A stretch of 40,657 nucleotides of DNA from Eubacterium sp. (GTDB lineage: Bacteria; Bacillota; Clostridia; Lachnospirales; Lachnospiraceae): positions 1 through 40,657 of the forward strand of contig JALERM010000121.1 of NCBI GenBank assembly GCA_022764165.1, given 5' to 3'. Positions 16,004 through 25,315 of the stretch are shown here, one piece after another. The notes under the pieces are model-generated. The model was not told where the DNA came from and searched no databases. It saw only the letters and a program-made list of their open reading frames with translations. The position numbers and the translations under genes were made by a program. The stretch's first letter is position 1. Each line of letters starts with the position of its first letter.

Positions 16004-17491
16004 CTATTCCTTTTCCTCTTCACTGTAATCATTCAGAAGATTAACCAGATTTTCAATCAACTCTTTTACATTCATTTTATTTACTAATCCACTGTTTCCA
16101 TCCTGATCTGCCACAGTGTAAAAGCTGGCATCTCTCGGAATATAAGTCACAGTCACATTTTCCCGCCCTGTTCCTTTATATTCCAAAACCAGTTGCGGTC
16201 CTTCTCCTTCACTGCTGTATTTTTCCAGACGACTCTGGCATGTCATGGATGCAGCACTCCTGTAAAACTGAAGAAACAGATCTCCATCAACCTCTTTATC
16301 ATTTACATAATAAGTGGTTTCAATTGTTCCTTCTTCATCCTCTTCCACTACTCTTTTCAGCTGATATCTCTCATTTTCATAAGTAATATTCAAACATTCA
16401 AGATCAGCAATCGGCAGATAATCAACATCCAGATTCCAATAATCAAAAGCTTTTCCATTCAGAAGAACATCTATACTGCTCTGTGAAATACCATGAACTT
16501 CCTGTGAATCTCCCAGTCTGACATAATAATATCCCTCATCAGCCAGATTTCCTACATATAAAATCATGGTACGGGATACTTCAGATGTTGCCTTTTCTAC
16601 ATCTGAGACTTCCCCCTCATCGCTATCACCCTCTGTAACGCCCGTATTGGTGTCCATATTCAATTTTTCTGTGTCAGTCTCAGTGTAATCCACCGTCAAT
16701 GTCATCTTTGGCTTATCAAGGCCATATTCACTCCATTCTGTACAATGATAACTGTAATAACGCTGGAAACTCAGACTCGCTGCTACACTCTGCAGATTAC
16801 CTGATGCAGAAGAATCGGCAGTCTTTCTGATACCATTTCCATCCGCCACAGACCATCCTGTGGAAGAATCTCCATCATTTTCCAGAATATAGGAATTGTC
16901 TTTTTTCTGAACCTCGATTTTCTTAATTGTCGAAGATATGATCGCAGGCATCTCTTCTCCAACTGCATAATCAAGAAGATCATCTTCCAACAAAGAGTTT
17001 ATGTCATTTGCTACGGTATAGACTGTCGTTTTTTCGTCATTCAGATATAGATAGGTATCTCCAGTGGAAGGATTCTTATTTCCCACATAAATACATTCTG
17101 ACTGTCCTTCTTCATTCTGAATTTCAATAGTATTCACGGGTTCTTCAAGGCCATAATCCTTCAAATTATTAACATTCTCCAGAATTCTTTCTTCTGTCAT
17201 AACAGACAACGTGGAAATAATCGAACCTATTTTATTGGTATCTGCTGGAAAATCCCGATCATTATCCAGCACCCATGTATCTTCCTCTTTGGTCCATCCC
17301 ATATGTTCTCCTGCTACCTCAAAAGAAATATGCTTCACATCTTCCAGAGAAATTAATGTTGAACTTTCCTCAGTCTGCTGCATTGTCTCTTCCGTCTCCC
17401 GAGAACTTTTATTTTTTATCACAAAATAAACTCCCAGGAGCAGACTCAGAAGTATGACTCCTGCTATTAATATTACTCCCCTTTTTTTCAT
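16004..17491 (-). CDS. DUF4340 membrane-anchored protein
   Basis: A 495-residue protein with one N-terminal membrane helix (about 5-25) and no lipobox cysteine, so it should be anchored with a large extracytoplasmic domain. It resembles DUF4340: repeated segments of the type ISFEVAGEHMGWTKEEDTWVLDNDRDFPADTNKI and RILENVNNLKDYGLEEPVNTIEI, the latter pattern (YGLDKPKMTLTVDY) occurring again around residue 255. An acidic insert lies near 270-300. It starts where the GldG-like gene ends and is last in a Gld-type ABC operon, the usual place for this family. Its role is unknown; it probably works with the transporter complex. Confidence 0.85.
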   Translation of the reverse strand: MKKRGVILIAGVILLSLLLGVYFVIKNKSSRETEETMQQTEESSTLISLEDVKHISFEVAGEHMGWTKEEDTWVLDNDRDFPADTNKIGSIISTLSVMTEERILENVNNLKDYGLEEPVNTIEIQNEEGQSECIYVGNKNPSTGDTYLYLNDEKTTVYTVANDINSLLEDDLLDYAVGEEMPAIISSTIKKIEVQKKDNSYILENDGDSSTGWSVADGNGIRKTADSSASGNLQSVAASLSFQRYYSYHCTEWSEYGLDKPKMTLTVDYTETDTEKLNMDTNTGVTEGDSDEGEVSDVEKATSEVSRTMILYVGNLADEGYYYVRLGDSQEVHGISQSSIDVLLNGKAFDYWNLDVDYLPIADLECLNITYENERYQLKRVVEEDEEGTIETTYYVNDKEVDGDLFLQFYRSAASMTCQSRLEKYSSEGEGPQLVLEYKGTGRENVTVTYIPRDASFYTVADQDGNSGLVNKMNVKELIENLVNLLNDYSEEEKE

Positions 17492-18969
17492 TACTTTTTT
17501 CTCCTCTTAAACCAAATGACTGCACCAATAATCAAACAAGTGACCGGTATCACACCACAGGTAATGGCACTCCAGTAGCTGGCATCATATTCCGGAACGG
17601 TAAGATACTCCATTGTAAGATCTTTTCCTGCCACAGAAATTACCGGTGATTTATTTTCACACATCCATCCCAGAGTAGACAATACAAGTTCTGAATTTCC
17701 CCCTGAGACCTGCTGATCTGTACCCGCATCGATCAGACTGGCCGAACTGTAATAAGCAATCTGTGTCGACTTTTCATCACTGATTTCTTCCGAAATACAA
17801 ACTCCAAGATAAAACTGTCCTTCATGATCTTTATCTTCTTTTTCAAATGTCTGCATATTTTGCACATCTGTTTTTATATAAGCATCCTCTGACGTTGTAA
17901 GGACTGGTTCTATGGTCAGACTGTCTCTGTACTCATCTGCAATTTTAATAGACTGAGCAACAGGCATCAGTACATAACGGTTATCTGAAACCATTTCCGA
18001 TGTAATTTCAGTACTGTTGATCGTTGGCACAAGATAATAGGGAACCTGCATAATATAATGTTTACTGTCACCTTCAAGAATCACTCCATCCTCATATGAC
18101 ACACCATAATTTCCCAGTACCTGTTTCAGATTAGGCATATCTACATTAATATAATCCGTAAATATGATTGCTTTTCCGCCATTTTCCAGATAGGAAATGA
18201 CTTTTTGAGCCTCGTCTTCTGACAAATCGCTCTGCGGTGCTGCGATCAACAGACATCCCGCATCTTCCGGAACACTGTCTTCTGTAAACAGATTAAGGCT
18301 CTCTATCTGATAATTTGCCTTTTCCAGACTACTTATCAAATCACTGTTCAAGTCCATCTCACTGTGCCCTTCCAGAGCGTAAATCACCGGAAGATCATCT
18401 GAAGTTACATAGGCAATCGCACTGTCAATCTGTCCTTCTCCGTCAAATCCTGTTTTATTACTGCTCCCCGTATAATAATCATAATCCGTTTCATAAAGGC
18501 TGTAATAATTCACCACCTTACTTTTTTCACCATTCACTACGATCAGACTGTTATCCGTCAACTGGGAATCCGTATACTGAGAAGCAAAATTGGGATACAA
18601 TACCGGATCTTTTTCCTCTACTTTTATATGCTTCGAGGCTTCCTCATATCTTGTCAGCATTTTTTTCAGAATATCATCTTCATTTCCACTCTGTACCACA
18701 TGGTAAATCACCACATCCTGATCCAGTTCATTCAGAAATTCTACCGTATCATCCGAAATCGTGTACAGTTTCTGACTGCTCACATCAATCTGCGTATATT
18801 TTTCTGGAATTTCTGCAGTGATCAGATTGATAACCACAATAACCGCAATCAGAATCAGAGTATATGCCATGCTATAAGTTCCATTTTTCAAAGCTTTTTT
18901 ATTAATTTTCATCTTCTCTTTGAGCGATGTTTTTATTTTATCCTTATTTATTTTTATCCCTGTTTTCAT
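17491..18969 (-). CDS. GldG-like auxiliary protein of an ABC transporter
   Basis: A 492-residue protein with a membrane helix near each end (about 33-52 and 467-487) and a long extracytoplasmic region between. The pattern fits the ABC-type auxiliary family related to GldG: VDVSSQKLYTISDDTVEFLNEL near the start, VYALEGHSEMDLNSDLISSLEKANY, and LLIAAPQSDLSEDEAQKVISYLENGGKAIIF. The basic N-terminal 25 residues face the cytoplasm. TTAGGAGG precedes the ATG. It follows the permease by nine bases and abuts the DUF4340 gene. In Bacteroidota this family is tied to gliding and secretion; in clostridia its role is not known. Confidence 0.87.
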   Translation of the reverse strand: MKTGIKINKDKIKTSLKEKMKINKKALKNGTYSMAYTLILIAVIVVINLITAEIPEKYTQIDVSSQKLYTISDDTVEFLNELDQDVVIYHVVQSGNEDDILKKMLTRYEEASKHIKVEEKDPVLYPNFASQYTDSQLTDNSLIVVNGEKSKVVNYYSLYETDYDYYTGSSNKTGFDGEGQIDSAIAYVTSDDLPVIYALEGHSEMDLNSDLISSLEKANYQIESLNLFTEDSVPEDAGCLLIAAPQSDLSEDEAQKVISYLENGGKAIIFTDYINVDMPNLKQVLGNYGVSYEDGVILEGDSKHYIMQVPYYLVPTINSTEITSEMVSDNRYVLMPVAQSIKIADEYRDSLTIEPVLTTSEDAYIKTDVQNMQTFEKEDKDHEGQFYLGVCISEEISDEKSTQIAYYSSASLIDAGTDQQVSGGNSELVLSTLGWMCENKSPVISVAGKDLTMEYLTVPEYDASYWSAITCGVIPVTCLIIGAVIWFKRRKK

Positions 18970-18978
18970 GATTACCTC

Positions 18979-19842
18979 CTAATTCCAACGGCGTTTTGTA
19001 ATTGTCTGCACAGAAAGGAACAGAAAAATAACGATCACAGACAGAAAATAAATCACTCCCTGAAGATCAAGGATTCCACCAGTAAAATTATCAAAATGGC
19101 TTACAATATTAAAAATATTCAGCACCTTTTGAATACTTCCCTCAAAAACCGAGGATTTAATCACATAGGACACAATCAGCCCTAACTCTCCCAGAACACC
19201 GATTATACCGGCGATCCACAGACTTTTGATCATATTGTAAATAATCACCGCAAGAACTGCAGCAAGAATCATATAAATCAAAAGCGAAGCCATTGATGTA
19301 CCCGGTATCAGGGAAGCAATTCCTTCCATCATGTAGCATAAAAACAAAGCAATAAAAGTAATAACCGCTGCGATGACCGGGTTTTCAGTAATAGATGAAA
19401 AGTAAACGCCCATTGCGATCTGTGCCGATCCAAGGAGAACAAATCCGAAAATGGCAGTATAAGACATTGGCACAGATACCGTTCCGTATTTCATCATAAT
19501 CAGTGGATACAGGCTGATAATAATCATCGGTATCATATAAACGGTGATAAGTGCAAGATATTTTCCCGTGACAATTTTGCTCACAGATACTGGTGCTGTC
19601 AGAAGCAACTGATCTGTTTTTTGTCTCCTCTCTTCCGCAATAGTCTTCATAGTAAGAATCGGAACAAGAATCAAAAAAGCAAATGCGATAGCACTCAATG
19701 TACTTCCAAACACAGGATAAGCCCCCTGCATATTATAAGCAGTAAAATAAATACCCTCCAAAAGCAGGATAAAAAATATAAAAACATACCCGATCATAGA
19801 TGTGAGATAACTCTTCAATTCTCTTTTATATATCGCTGTCAT
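18979..19842 (-). CDS. ABC-2 type transporter permease (GldF-like)
   Basis: A 287-residue permease with six predicted membrane helices, starting MTAIYKRELKSYL and followed by a first helix near 14-35. The segment MKTIAEERRQKTDQLLLTAPVS is typical of ABC-2 permeases of the GldF/NosY type. I place the start at 19842, where AGGAGG sits nine bases upstream; a longer in-frame form would add 28 basic residues and overlap the ATPase gene further. With this start it overlaps the ATPase stop by 17 bp, consistent with translational coupling. Confidence 0.88.
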   Translation of the reverse strand: MTAIYKRELKSYLTSMIGYVFIFFILLLEGIYFTAYNMQGAYPVFGSTLSAIAFAFLILVPILTMKTIAEERRQKTDQLLLTAPVSVSKIVTGKYLALITVYMIPMIIISLYPLIMMKYGTVSVPMSYTAIFGFVLLGSAQIAMGVYFSSITENPVIAAVITFIALFLCYMMEGIASLIPGTSMASLLIYMILAAVLAVIIYNMIKSLWIAGIIGVLGELGLIVSYVIKSSVFEGSIQKVLNIFNIVSHFDNFTGGILDLQGVIYFLSVIVIFLFLSVQTITKRRWN

Positions 19843-20875
19843 GAACCATTTCCTCCTGATTCTTATCATTGTCTTCCATTTGTTTCTCCAACAGATTTTC
19901 TTTCTCAGATGAATCTTCCCTTTCATTTTCTGTCAGTTCAAGGAATACATCTTCCAGAGAAACCCTGGTTGCCTGCATCTTCAATATAGGTATTCTGGCC
20001 TCTGCCAGCTTATAAAAAAGCTTTTCCCGGATATCCACACTTTCATCTGTTTTTATAGTAAAACTCACTGTGTGTTCTTCACCATTCTCATTATTCTTTT
20101 GATCTTTGTCATCCCATTCCAGACTTTGTATTTCTTCTACGGATTCCAACATCTTTTTAACATCTTCTTTTTTTCCTTTCACTTCCATCTCCAGCGTATT
20201 GGAACCCATTGTCATTTTTTCCAGATTTTCTGTCGTGTCGCTTGCTACCAGTTTTCCATGATTGATGATCATGACATAATCGCAGACAGCACTGATTTCC
20301 GACAGAATATGGGAGCTTAAAATAATAGTATGGTTTTTACTGAGACTTCTGATCAATTCCCGGATTTCTATAATCTGCTTGGGATCAAGCCCTACCGTTG
20401 GCTCATCCAAAATCAAAATCTCCGGATACCCCAAAATAGCCTGTGCCAGTCCCACTCTCTGTCTGTATCCTTTTGAAAGGTTACGAATCAATCTCTCTCT
20501 CATGGCAGCAATGCCCGTCATCTCCATAACCTGTTCAATCTGATCTCTTCTCTCCGCCTTTTTGATTTTTTTCAACTCTGCTGCAAACTTCAAGTATTCT
20601 TCCACAGTCATATCAAAATACAGCGGCGGCTGCTCCGGAAGATATCCGATACATTTTTTTACCTTCTCCGGTTCATCCAGAATATTCATACCATTGATCA
20701 AAACTTCGCCTTCTGTAGAAGCAATATAACCGGTCATAATATTCATTGTCGTAGATTTTCCTGCACCATTTGGCCCAAGAAACCCATAAATCTGTCCTTC
20801 ATCTACATGAAAAGAAAGATGGTCCACCGCAAGATGATCCCCATACTTTTTCACCAGATTTTTTACCTCTATCAC
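19826..20875 (-). CDS. ABC transporter ATP-binding protein (GldA-like)
   Basis: A 349-residue ATPase for the downstream permease. Walker A GPNGAGKS is near 34-41, the signature is LSKGYRQRVGLAQA and Walker B is ILILDEPTVGLD. The C-terminal 35 residues after the usual family end are very acidic (Glu, Asp, Asn) and overlap the permease start. I choose a GTG start (20873-20875) because AAGGAGGT lies eight bases before it; a GTG six codons further upstream would overlap that Shine-Dalgarno. It heads the Gld-type operon. Confidence 0.92.
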   Translation of the reverse strand: MIEVKNLVKKYGDHLAVDHLSFHVDEGQIYGFLGPNGAGKSTTMNIMTGYIASTEGEVLINGMNILDEPEKVKKCIGYLPEQPPLYFDMTVEEYLKFAAELKKIKKAERRDQIEQVMEMTGIAAMRERLIRNLSKGYRQRVGLAQAILGYPEILILDEPTVGLDPKQIIEIRELIRSLSKNHTIILSSHILSEISAVCDYVMIINHGKLVASDTTENLEKMTMGSNTLEMEVKGKKEDVKKMLESVEEIQSLEWDDKDQKNNENGEEHTVSFTIKTDESVDIREKLFYKLAEARIPILKMQATRVSLEDVFLELTENEREDSSEKENLLEKQMEDNDKNQEEMVHDSDI

Positions 20876-20906
20876 TTTTCTGACCTCCTTCACACTTCAG
20901 TCATAC

Positions 20907-20926
20907 TGCTGCCTGACAGGGCAGCA
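20907..20926 (-). promoter_or_regulatory. Leader hairpin of the Gld-type ABC operon
   Basis: TGCTGCC (20907-20913) and GGCAGCA (20920-20926) form a 7-bp stem about 20 bases before the Shine-Dalgarno of the ATPase gene. Further upstream on the minus strand a weak promoter (TTGAAA, 17 bases, TATATG) is visible around 20945-20975. The role of the hairpin is not known. Confidence 0.4.
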
Positions 20927-21079
20927 ATACCCTTATCTTGTATATCATATAAAAAAAGTGTGTTAAACTTTCAAAAAAAATGTGAGAATTCTGTGAAAAC
21001 ATTGGATTTGTTTTAAAAGATATGCAGCATATGTTCATTTGTGAGATTTTATCTCGAACAATGGAATTTACTGTAAGTT

Positions 21080-21151
21080 CAAGTACGCCTCGGCGTACTT
21101 GCTGCGAGGTGCGCGTCATGCTTTGCATGACATAATACATCTGCGCACCTC
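21080..21151. repeat. Block of two nested stem-loops between rsmG and the ABC operon
   Basis: Stem 1 is CAAGTACGC (21080-21088) with GCGTACTTG (21093-21101). Stem 2 is GAGGTGCGC (21106-21114) with GCGCACCTC (21143-21151), enclosing a 7-bp hairpin GTCATGC/GCATGAC with a TTT loop (21115-21131). All stems are perfect, and the block is more GC-rich than its surroundings. No T-run follows on either strand, so a simple terminator is unlikely. It looks like a structured intergenic repeat or an RNA element. The flanks (20930-21079, 21152-21185) show no gene. Confidence 0.6.
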
Positions 21152-21185
21152 TGCAATCCGCCGGAGGCTTTATCTTGGAAGGTGA

Positions 21186-21911
21186 TTATTGTATTGGTTC
21201 TTTTGAAGGCATTCCGGCTTTTCTAGGATATTTTTCAGGAGTTTTTTTCTCTTTATCAATTACAATAAAAGAACGTTCCATATCCGTATCTGCCAGACAA
21301 AACTTTTCTATTTTCGAGATTTTTCCTCCTAAAATGGAAATTGCTTTTTTAGCCTGTCCTGCCTCTTCCTCTATCTTTCCGGATTTATACGAGATAAATT
21401 CTCCTTTTTTTCTTACATAAGGAATACAGTATTCTGACAATGTACTGAGATTCGCCACAGCTCTGGATACGCACACGTCAAATTGTTCCCTATATTCTTT
21501 CTGTTTCGCGTAATCTTCAGCTCTTCCGTGTATCGTACGAATGTTTTCCAACCCCAACTGCTGAATCACTTCATTTAAAAATTTTGTTCTTTTATTCAGC
21601 GAATCCAACAGCACTACTTCCAGATGGGGAAACGCAATTTTTAAAGGAATCCCAGGAAATCCCGCTCCTGTTCCAATATCGATCAGGCTCTTTACCTGAT
21701 GGAAATCACACACTTTGACAGCCGCCAGACTGTCCACAAAATGCTTTTCCATCACTTCCTCATACTCTGTGATTGCCGTAAGATTCATAAAAGAATTCCA
21801 TTCCACCAAAAGTTCATAATACCGGATAAACTGTTGAATCTGTTTTTCACTGAGAGTGATTCCCAGCTGCTTTGTTCCTCTCACTAAGGTATCTGTAGAG
21901 TATTGACTCAT
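21186..21911 (-). CDS. rsmG: 16S rRNA (guanine527-N7)-methyltransferase RsmG
   Basis: Methylates G527 (E. coli numbering) of 16S rRNA. The 241-residue protein has the expected SAM-binding motif LIDIGTGAGFPGIPLKI near 75-91, preceded by WNSFMNLTAI, a hallmark of the family, and CVSRAVANLSTLSEYC later. GGAGG lies nine to ten bases before the ATG. It sits 24 bp after mnmG as part of the conserved mnmE-mnmG-rsmG group. Confidence 0.97.
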   Translation of the reverse strand: MSQYSTDTLVRGTKQLGITLSEKQIQQFIRYYELLVEWNSFMNLTAITEYEEVMEKHFVDSLAAVKVCDFHQVKSLIDIGTGAGFPGIPLKIAFPHLEVVLLDSLNKRTKFLNEVIQQLGLENIRTIHGRAEDYAKQKEYREQFDVCVSRAVANLSTLSEYCIPYVRKKGEFISYKSGKIEEEAGQAKKAISILGGKISKIEKFCLADTDMERSFIVIDKEKKTPEKYPRKAGMPSKEPIQ

Positions 21912-21935
21912 CGGCTTTTTCCTCCGTTTTCATGT

Positions 21936-23807
21936 TTACTTTCCTCCCAGGTATACAAGCAGTACAGACACATCTGCCGGGGAAACTCCTGCAATTCTGG
22001 ATGCCTGTCCGATATTCATGGGCTGATACATTTTCAATTTCTGCACTGCCTCGATCCGCAGGCTTTTAATCTGATCGTAATCAATATCTGCCGGTATCTG
22101 TTTCTTTTCCAGCTTTTTAAACTGTTCCACCTGCTTTAACTGACGGCGTATATATCCATCATACTTGATATTAATGTTAACCTGTTCCTGAATATCATAA
22201 CGCAGCTGAGGTCTGTTTTTATCAATAGGCGCCAGAATTTCATATGTTAATTCCGGACGGCGAATCAATTCTCCCAGTGTAGAACCGGATGTAAGCGGTG
22301 TGCTGTGATACTCTTCCAGAAGTTCCTGTACTTCCGACGAAGTACCTACCGTAGCTTTTTCCACTCGCTCCATCTCTTCTTCTATCATTTTTTCCTTTTG
22401 TAAAAGATCCTGATACTGTTCTTCACTGATCAGACCTACCTCATATCCCTTTTTTCTCAGGCGCAAATCTGCATTATCCTGTCTGAGGAGCAGACGATAC
22501 TCCGCCCGACTGGTCATCATCCGGTAAGGTTCATGGTTTTCTTTCGTTACCAGATCATCAATCAATACACCAATATAAGCCTCTGAACGGTCAAGTACCA
22601 GAAGTTCTTTTCCCTTGATTTTCAGTGCTGCATTGATACCCGCCATCAGTCCCTGTGCTGCCGCTTCTTCATACCCTGAACTTCCATTAAACTGTCCGCC
22701 GCTGAACAGATTTTTAATATTCTTAAATTCCAGCGTTGCCTGAAGCTGTCTGGGATTGATACAGTCATATTCAATTGCGTATGCATTGCGGACGATTTTA
22801 GCATGTTCCAGCCCCGGTACAGAATGATACATCTCATGCTGAACATCTTCCGGCAGAGAACTGGACATTCCTCCCACATACATTTCATTAGTATTCAGCC
22901 CTTCCGGTTCAATAAATACCTGATGACGTGGTTTATCCGAAAATTTTACAACCTTATCCTCGATAGAAGGGCAATACCGGGGACCTGTTCCCTCTATCAT
23001 ACCGGAATACAAAGGTGAACGATCCAGATTGGCCCGGATAATATCGTGTGTTTTTTCATTGGTGTAAGTAAGCCAGCAGGATGCCTGTTCAATCTGCACA
23101 CTCTCCGGATCTGTTGAGAAAGAAAAAGGAACAACCTTCTCATCGCCCTTCTGCTCTTCCATTTTTGAGAAATCAATGGTTCTTTTATCAATTCTGGCAG
23201 GTGTTCCTGTCTTAAATCGCAGCATTTCTACCCCATTTTTCCGCAAAGAATCGGTTAGATAATTGGCTGCCTGCAATCCGTTAGGTCCTGTATAATTGCT
23301 CACATCTCCATAGATACATCTTGCTTTCAGATAAGTCCCGGTACACAGAACCACCGCTTTACACAGATATGTAGCTCCTGAGTAGGTTTTTACTCCTTTT
23401 ACCACACCAGCTTCCACAATCAGTTCCGTTACTTCCGCCTGTTTTATCGTCAGATGATCTGTATTTTCCAGTACCTGACGCATAGTATTACTGTAATTCT
23501 TTTTGTCAGCCTGTGCCCGCAGGGAATGAACGGCAGGACCTTTCGATTTGTTCAGCATCTTGGACTGGATAAAGGTCTGATCAATCACCTTTCCCATCTC
23601 TCCGCCGAGCGCATCGATTTCTTTTACCAGATGTCCTTTAGAACTTCCGCCAATATTAGGGTTACATGGCATCAGTGCAATACTGTCCACACTGACAGTA
23701 AATACAATGGTCTCCATCCCCAACCTTGCTGCTGCAAGAGAAGCTTCGCATCCCGCATGACCGGCACCTATGACCGCCACATCATAATGTTCCACCAAAT
23801 TATTCAT
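21936..23807 (-). CDS. mnmG: tRNA uridine-34 modification enzyme MnmG (GidA)
   Basis: The FAD-dependent partner of MnmE in forming 5-carboxymethylaminomethyl-uridine at the tRNA wobble position. At 623 residues it has the family's usual length. The N-terminal FAD motif is GAGHAGCE at 14-21, followed by [21 protein letters not shown]. The C-terminal part has the MnmE- and tRNA-binding helices ending in [25 protein letters not shown] precedes the ATG. Confidence 0.98.
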   Translation of the reverse strand: MNNLVEHYDVAVIGAGHAGCEASLAAARLGMETIVFTVSVDSIALMPCNPNIGGSSKGHLVKEIDALGGEMGKVIDQTFIQSKMLNKSKGPAVHSLRAQADKKNYSNTMRQVLENTDHLTIKQAEVTELIVEAGVVKGVKTYSGATYLCKAVVLCTGTYLKARCIYGDVSNYTGPNGLQAANYLTDSLRKNGVEMLRFKTGTPARIDKRTIDFSKMEEQKGDEKVVPFSFSTDPESVQIEQASCWLTYTNEKTHDIIRANLDRSPLYSGMIEGTGPRYCPSIEDKVVKFSDKPRHQVFIEPEGLNTNEMYVGGMSSSLPEDVQHEMYHSVPGLEHAKIVRNAYAIEYDCINPRQLQATLEFKNIKNLFSGGQFNGSSGYEEAAAQGLMAGINAALKIKGKELLVLDRSEAYIGVLIDDLVTKENHEPYRMMTSRAEYRLLLRQDNADLRLRKKGYEVGLISEEQYQDLLQKEKMIEEEMERVEKATVGTSSEVQELLEEYHSTPLTSGSTLGELIRRPELTYEILAPIDKNRPQLRYDIQEQVNINIKYDGYIRRQLKQVEQFKKLEKKQIPADIDYDQIKSLRIEAVQKLKMYQPMNIGQASRIAGVSPADVSVLLVYLGGK

Positions 23808-23824
23808 CTTTTATTATCTCCTCT

Positions 23825-23844
23825 GTTTGCCGGTTACGGCAAAC
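23825..23844 (-). promoter_or_regulatory. Perfect hairpin between mnmE and mnmG
   Basis: GTTTGCCG (23825-23832) pairs with CGGCAAAC (23837-23844) around a four-base loop. It lies between the mnmE stop and the mnmG Shine-Dalgarno on the same transcript. There is no T-run, so it may tune mRNA processing or relative expression rather than end transcription. Confidence 0.5.
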
Positions 23845-23846
23845 GG

Positions 23847-25223
23847 TTATTTTCCTGTACAAAATTTACTGAATATCTCATTGACCAGATCTTCTCCCAC
23901 AGATTCTCCTGTGATACTTCCCAGAGCTTCATAAGCACTCATCAGGTCAATGGAAAAGAAATCCTCCGGCATTTCCATGGCAATGCTGTTTTCCACCATC
24001 GTCAGACTGGCATACGCATCTTCCAGAGCATTTTTATGCCTTACATTCGTAATATAAACCTCATCGTTAAAGGAAATATCCCCCTGGAAAAACATCTCTC
24101 TAATTTTTTCTTCCAGACGATCAACTCCCTGTTCCATTCTTGCGGAAATCGGAATAATTGGCTGACTAGTCTTTTTCTGAAGCATTTCTACTGTAACCAC
24201 CGGCGTCAGATCGCTCTTATTTAATAAGACAATGGCCTTCTTTTCTTTCAAAAGTTCCAGTATTTCCTCATCATTTTCATCCAGTTCCGTAGAGGTATCA
24301 ACCACATAAAGAATCAAATCTGCTTCCTTTGCATAGGTTCTTGCCCTCTCTACACCTATCTTTTCCACAGTGTCTTCTGTGCTTCTTATCCCTGCAGTAT
24401 CCATCATTTTCAGAGAAATCCCCTGAAGTACGATTGTTTCTTCAAGAACATCTCTGGTGGTTCCTGCAATGTCTGTGACAATCGCTTTCTCCTCTCCCAC
24501 CAGACAATTCAGAAGCGAAGACTTTCCGGCATTTGGTTTTCCTACAATTACTGTCCGGATCCCTTCCCGTATCATTTTACCTTCTGAGAAAGAATCAATC
24601 AACCTTTTCAGCTTTTCTTTTTCTTTTTTTACCACTTCGGCAAGTTCCTGTCCATACCCTTCCAGGCTGATATGTTCCGGATCATCCAGTGCCGATTCAA
24701 TATATGCAATTTGATATATAATATCACTTCTTATATTCTCAATAGACTGAAGCAGAGAGCCTTTCAGCTGGCTCATCGAACTTTTCAACGCATATTCACT
24801 CTGTGCCTGAATCACATCCATGACCGCTTCTGCCTGAGACAAGTCAATTCTTCCGTTTAAGAACGCTCTCTTTGTAAATTCTCCCGGTTCTGCCGGGCGT
24901 GCCCCCGCATGAATTACCGCATCCAGTACTTTTCTCATAGCCAGCACACCGCCATGGCAGTCAATCTCAACCGTATCTTCACCTGTATAACTGCGGGGGC
25001 CTTTCATGATCATAACCAAAACTTCATCGATCAGTTGTTCTCCATCATAGATAAATCCATAATGAATGGTGTGGCTTGCAGCCTTTCTAATGTCTTTTTT
25101 CCCACCTTTAGATCGGTAAACTCTGCCGGCAATCTCAAGTGCCTCTTCTCCGCTGATCCGGACAATCCCTATACCGGAAGCTGTCATTGCCGTCGCAACG
25201 GCCGCAATGGTATCTCCATTCAT
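23847..25223 (-). CDS. mnmE: tRNA modification GTPase MnmE (TrmE)
   Basis: Works with MnmG on tRNA wobble uridines. The start MNGDTIAAVATAMTASGIGIVRISG matches the family N-terminus. The G domain begins with GKPNAGKS near 228-235, with TDIAGTTRD and DTAGIR following, and the C-terminus ends FCTGK with the conserved cysteine. Length is 458 residues. Three ATG codons lie close together; I take the last (25221-25223) because GGAGGT is then nine bases away, whereas it nearly touches the first. A likely terminator of the upstream jag gene lies at 25271-25305. Confidence 0.96.
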   Translation of the reverse strand: MNGDTIAAVATAMTASGIGIVRISGEEALEIAGRVYRSKGGKKDIRKAASHTIHYGFIYDGEQLIDEVLVMIMKGPRSYTGEDTVEIDCHGGVLAMRKVLDAVIHAGARPAEPGEFTKRAFLNGRIDLSQAEAVMDVIQAQSEYALKSSMSQLKGSLLQSIENIRSDIIYQIAYIESALDDPEHISLEGYGQELAEVVKKEKEKLKRLIDSFSEGKMIREGIRTVIVGKPNAGKSSLLNCLVGEEKAIVTDIAGTTRDVLEETIVLQGISLKMMDTAGIRSTEDTVEKIGVERARTYAKEADLILYVVDTSTELDENDEEILELLKEKKAIVLLNKSDLTPVVTVEMLQKKTSQPIIPISARMEQGVDRLEEKIREMFFQGDISFNDEVYITNVRHKNALEDAYASLTMVENSIAMEMPEDFFSIDLMSAYEALGSITGESVGEDLVNEIFSKFCTGK

Positions 25224-25270
25224 TTTCATCATACCTCCGTCTTCCTTTTTCCATAATCCCTATAAAGGAA

Positions 25271-25305
25271 AAGATGTTATCCCCTTACCCCGGCAATAAC
25301 ATCTT
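25271..25305 (-). terminator. Hairpin between jag and mnmE
   Basis: AAGATGTTAT (25271-25280) pairs with ATAACATCTT (25296-25305), followed on the minus strand by TTCCTTT. It is a moderate intrinsic terminator or attenuator ten bases past the jag stop. Confidence 0.6.
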
Positions 25306-25315
25306 CCTCAATTTC

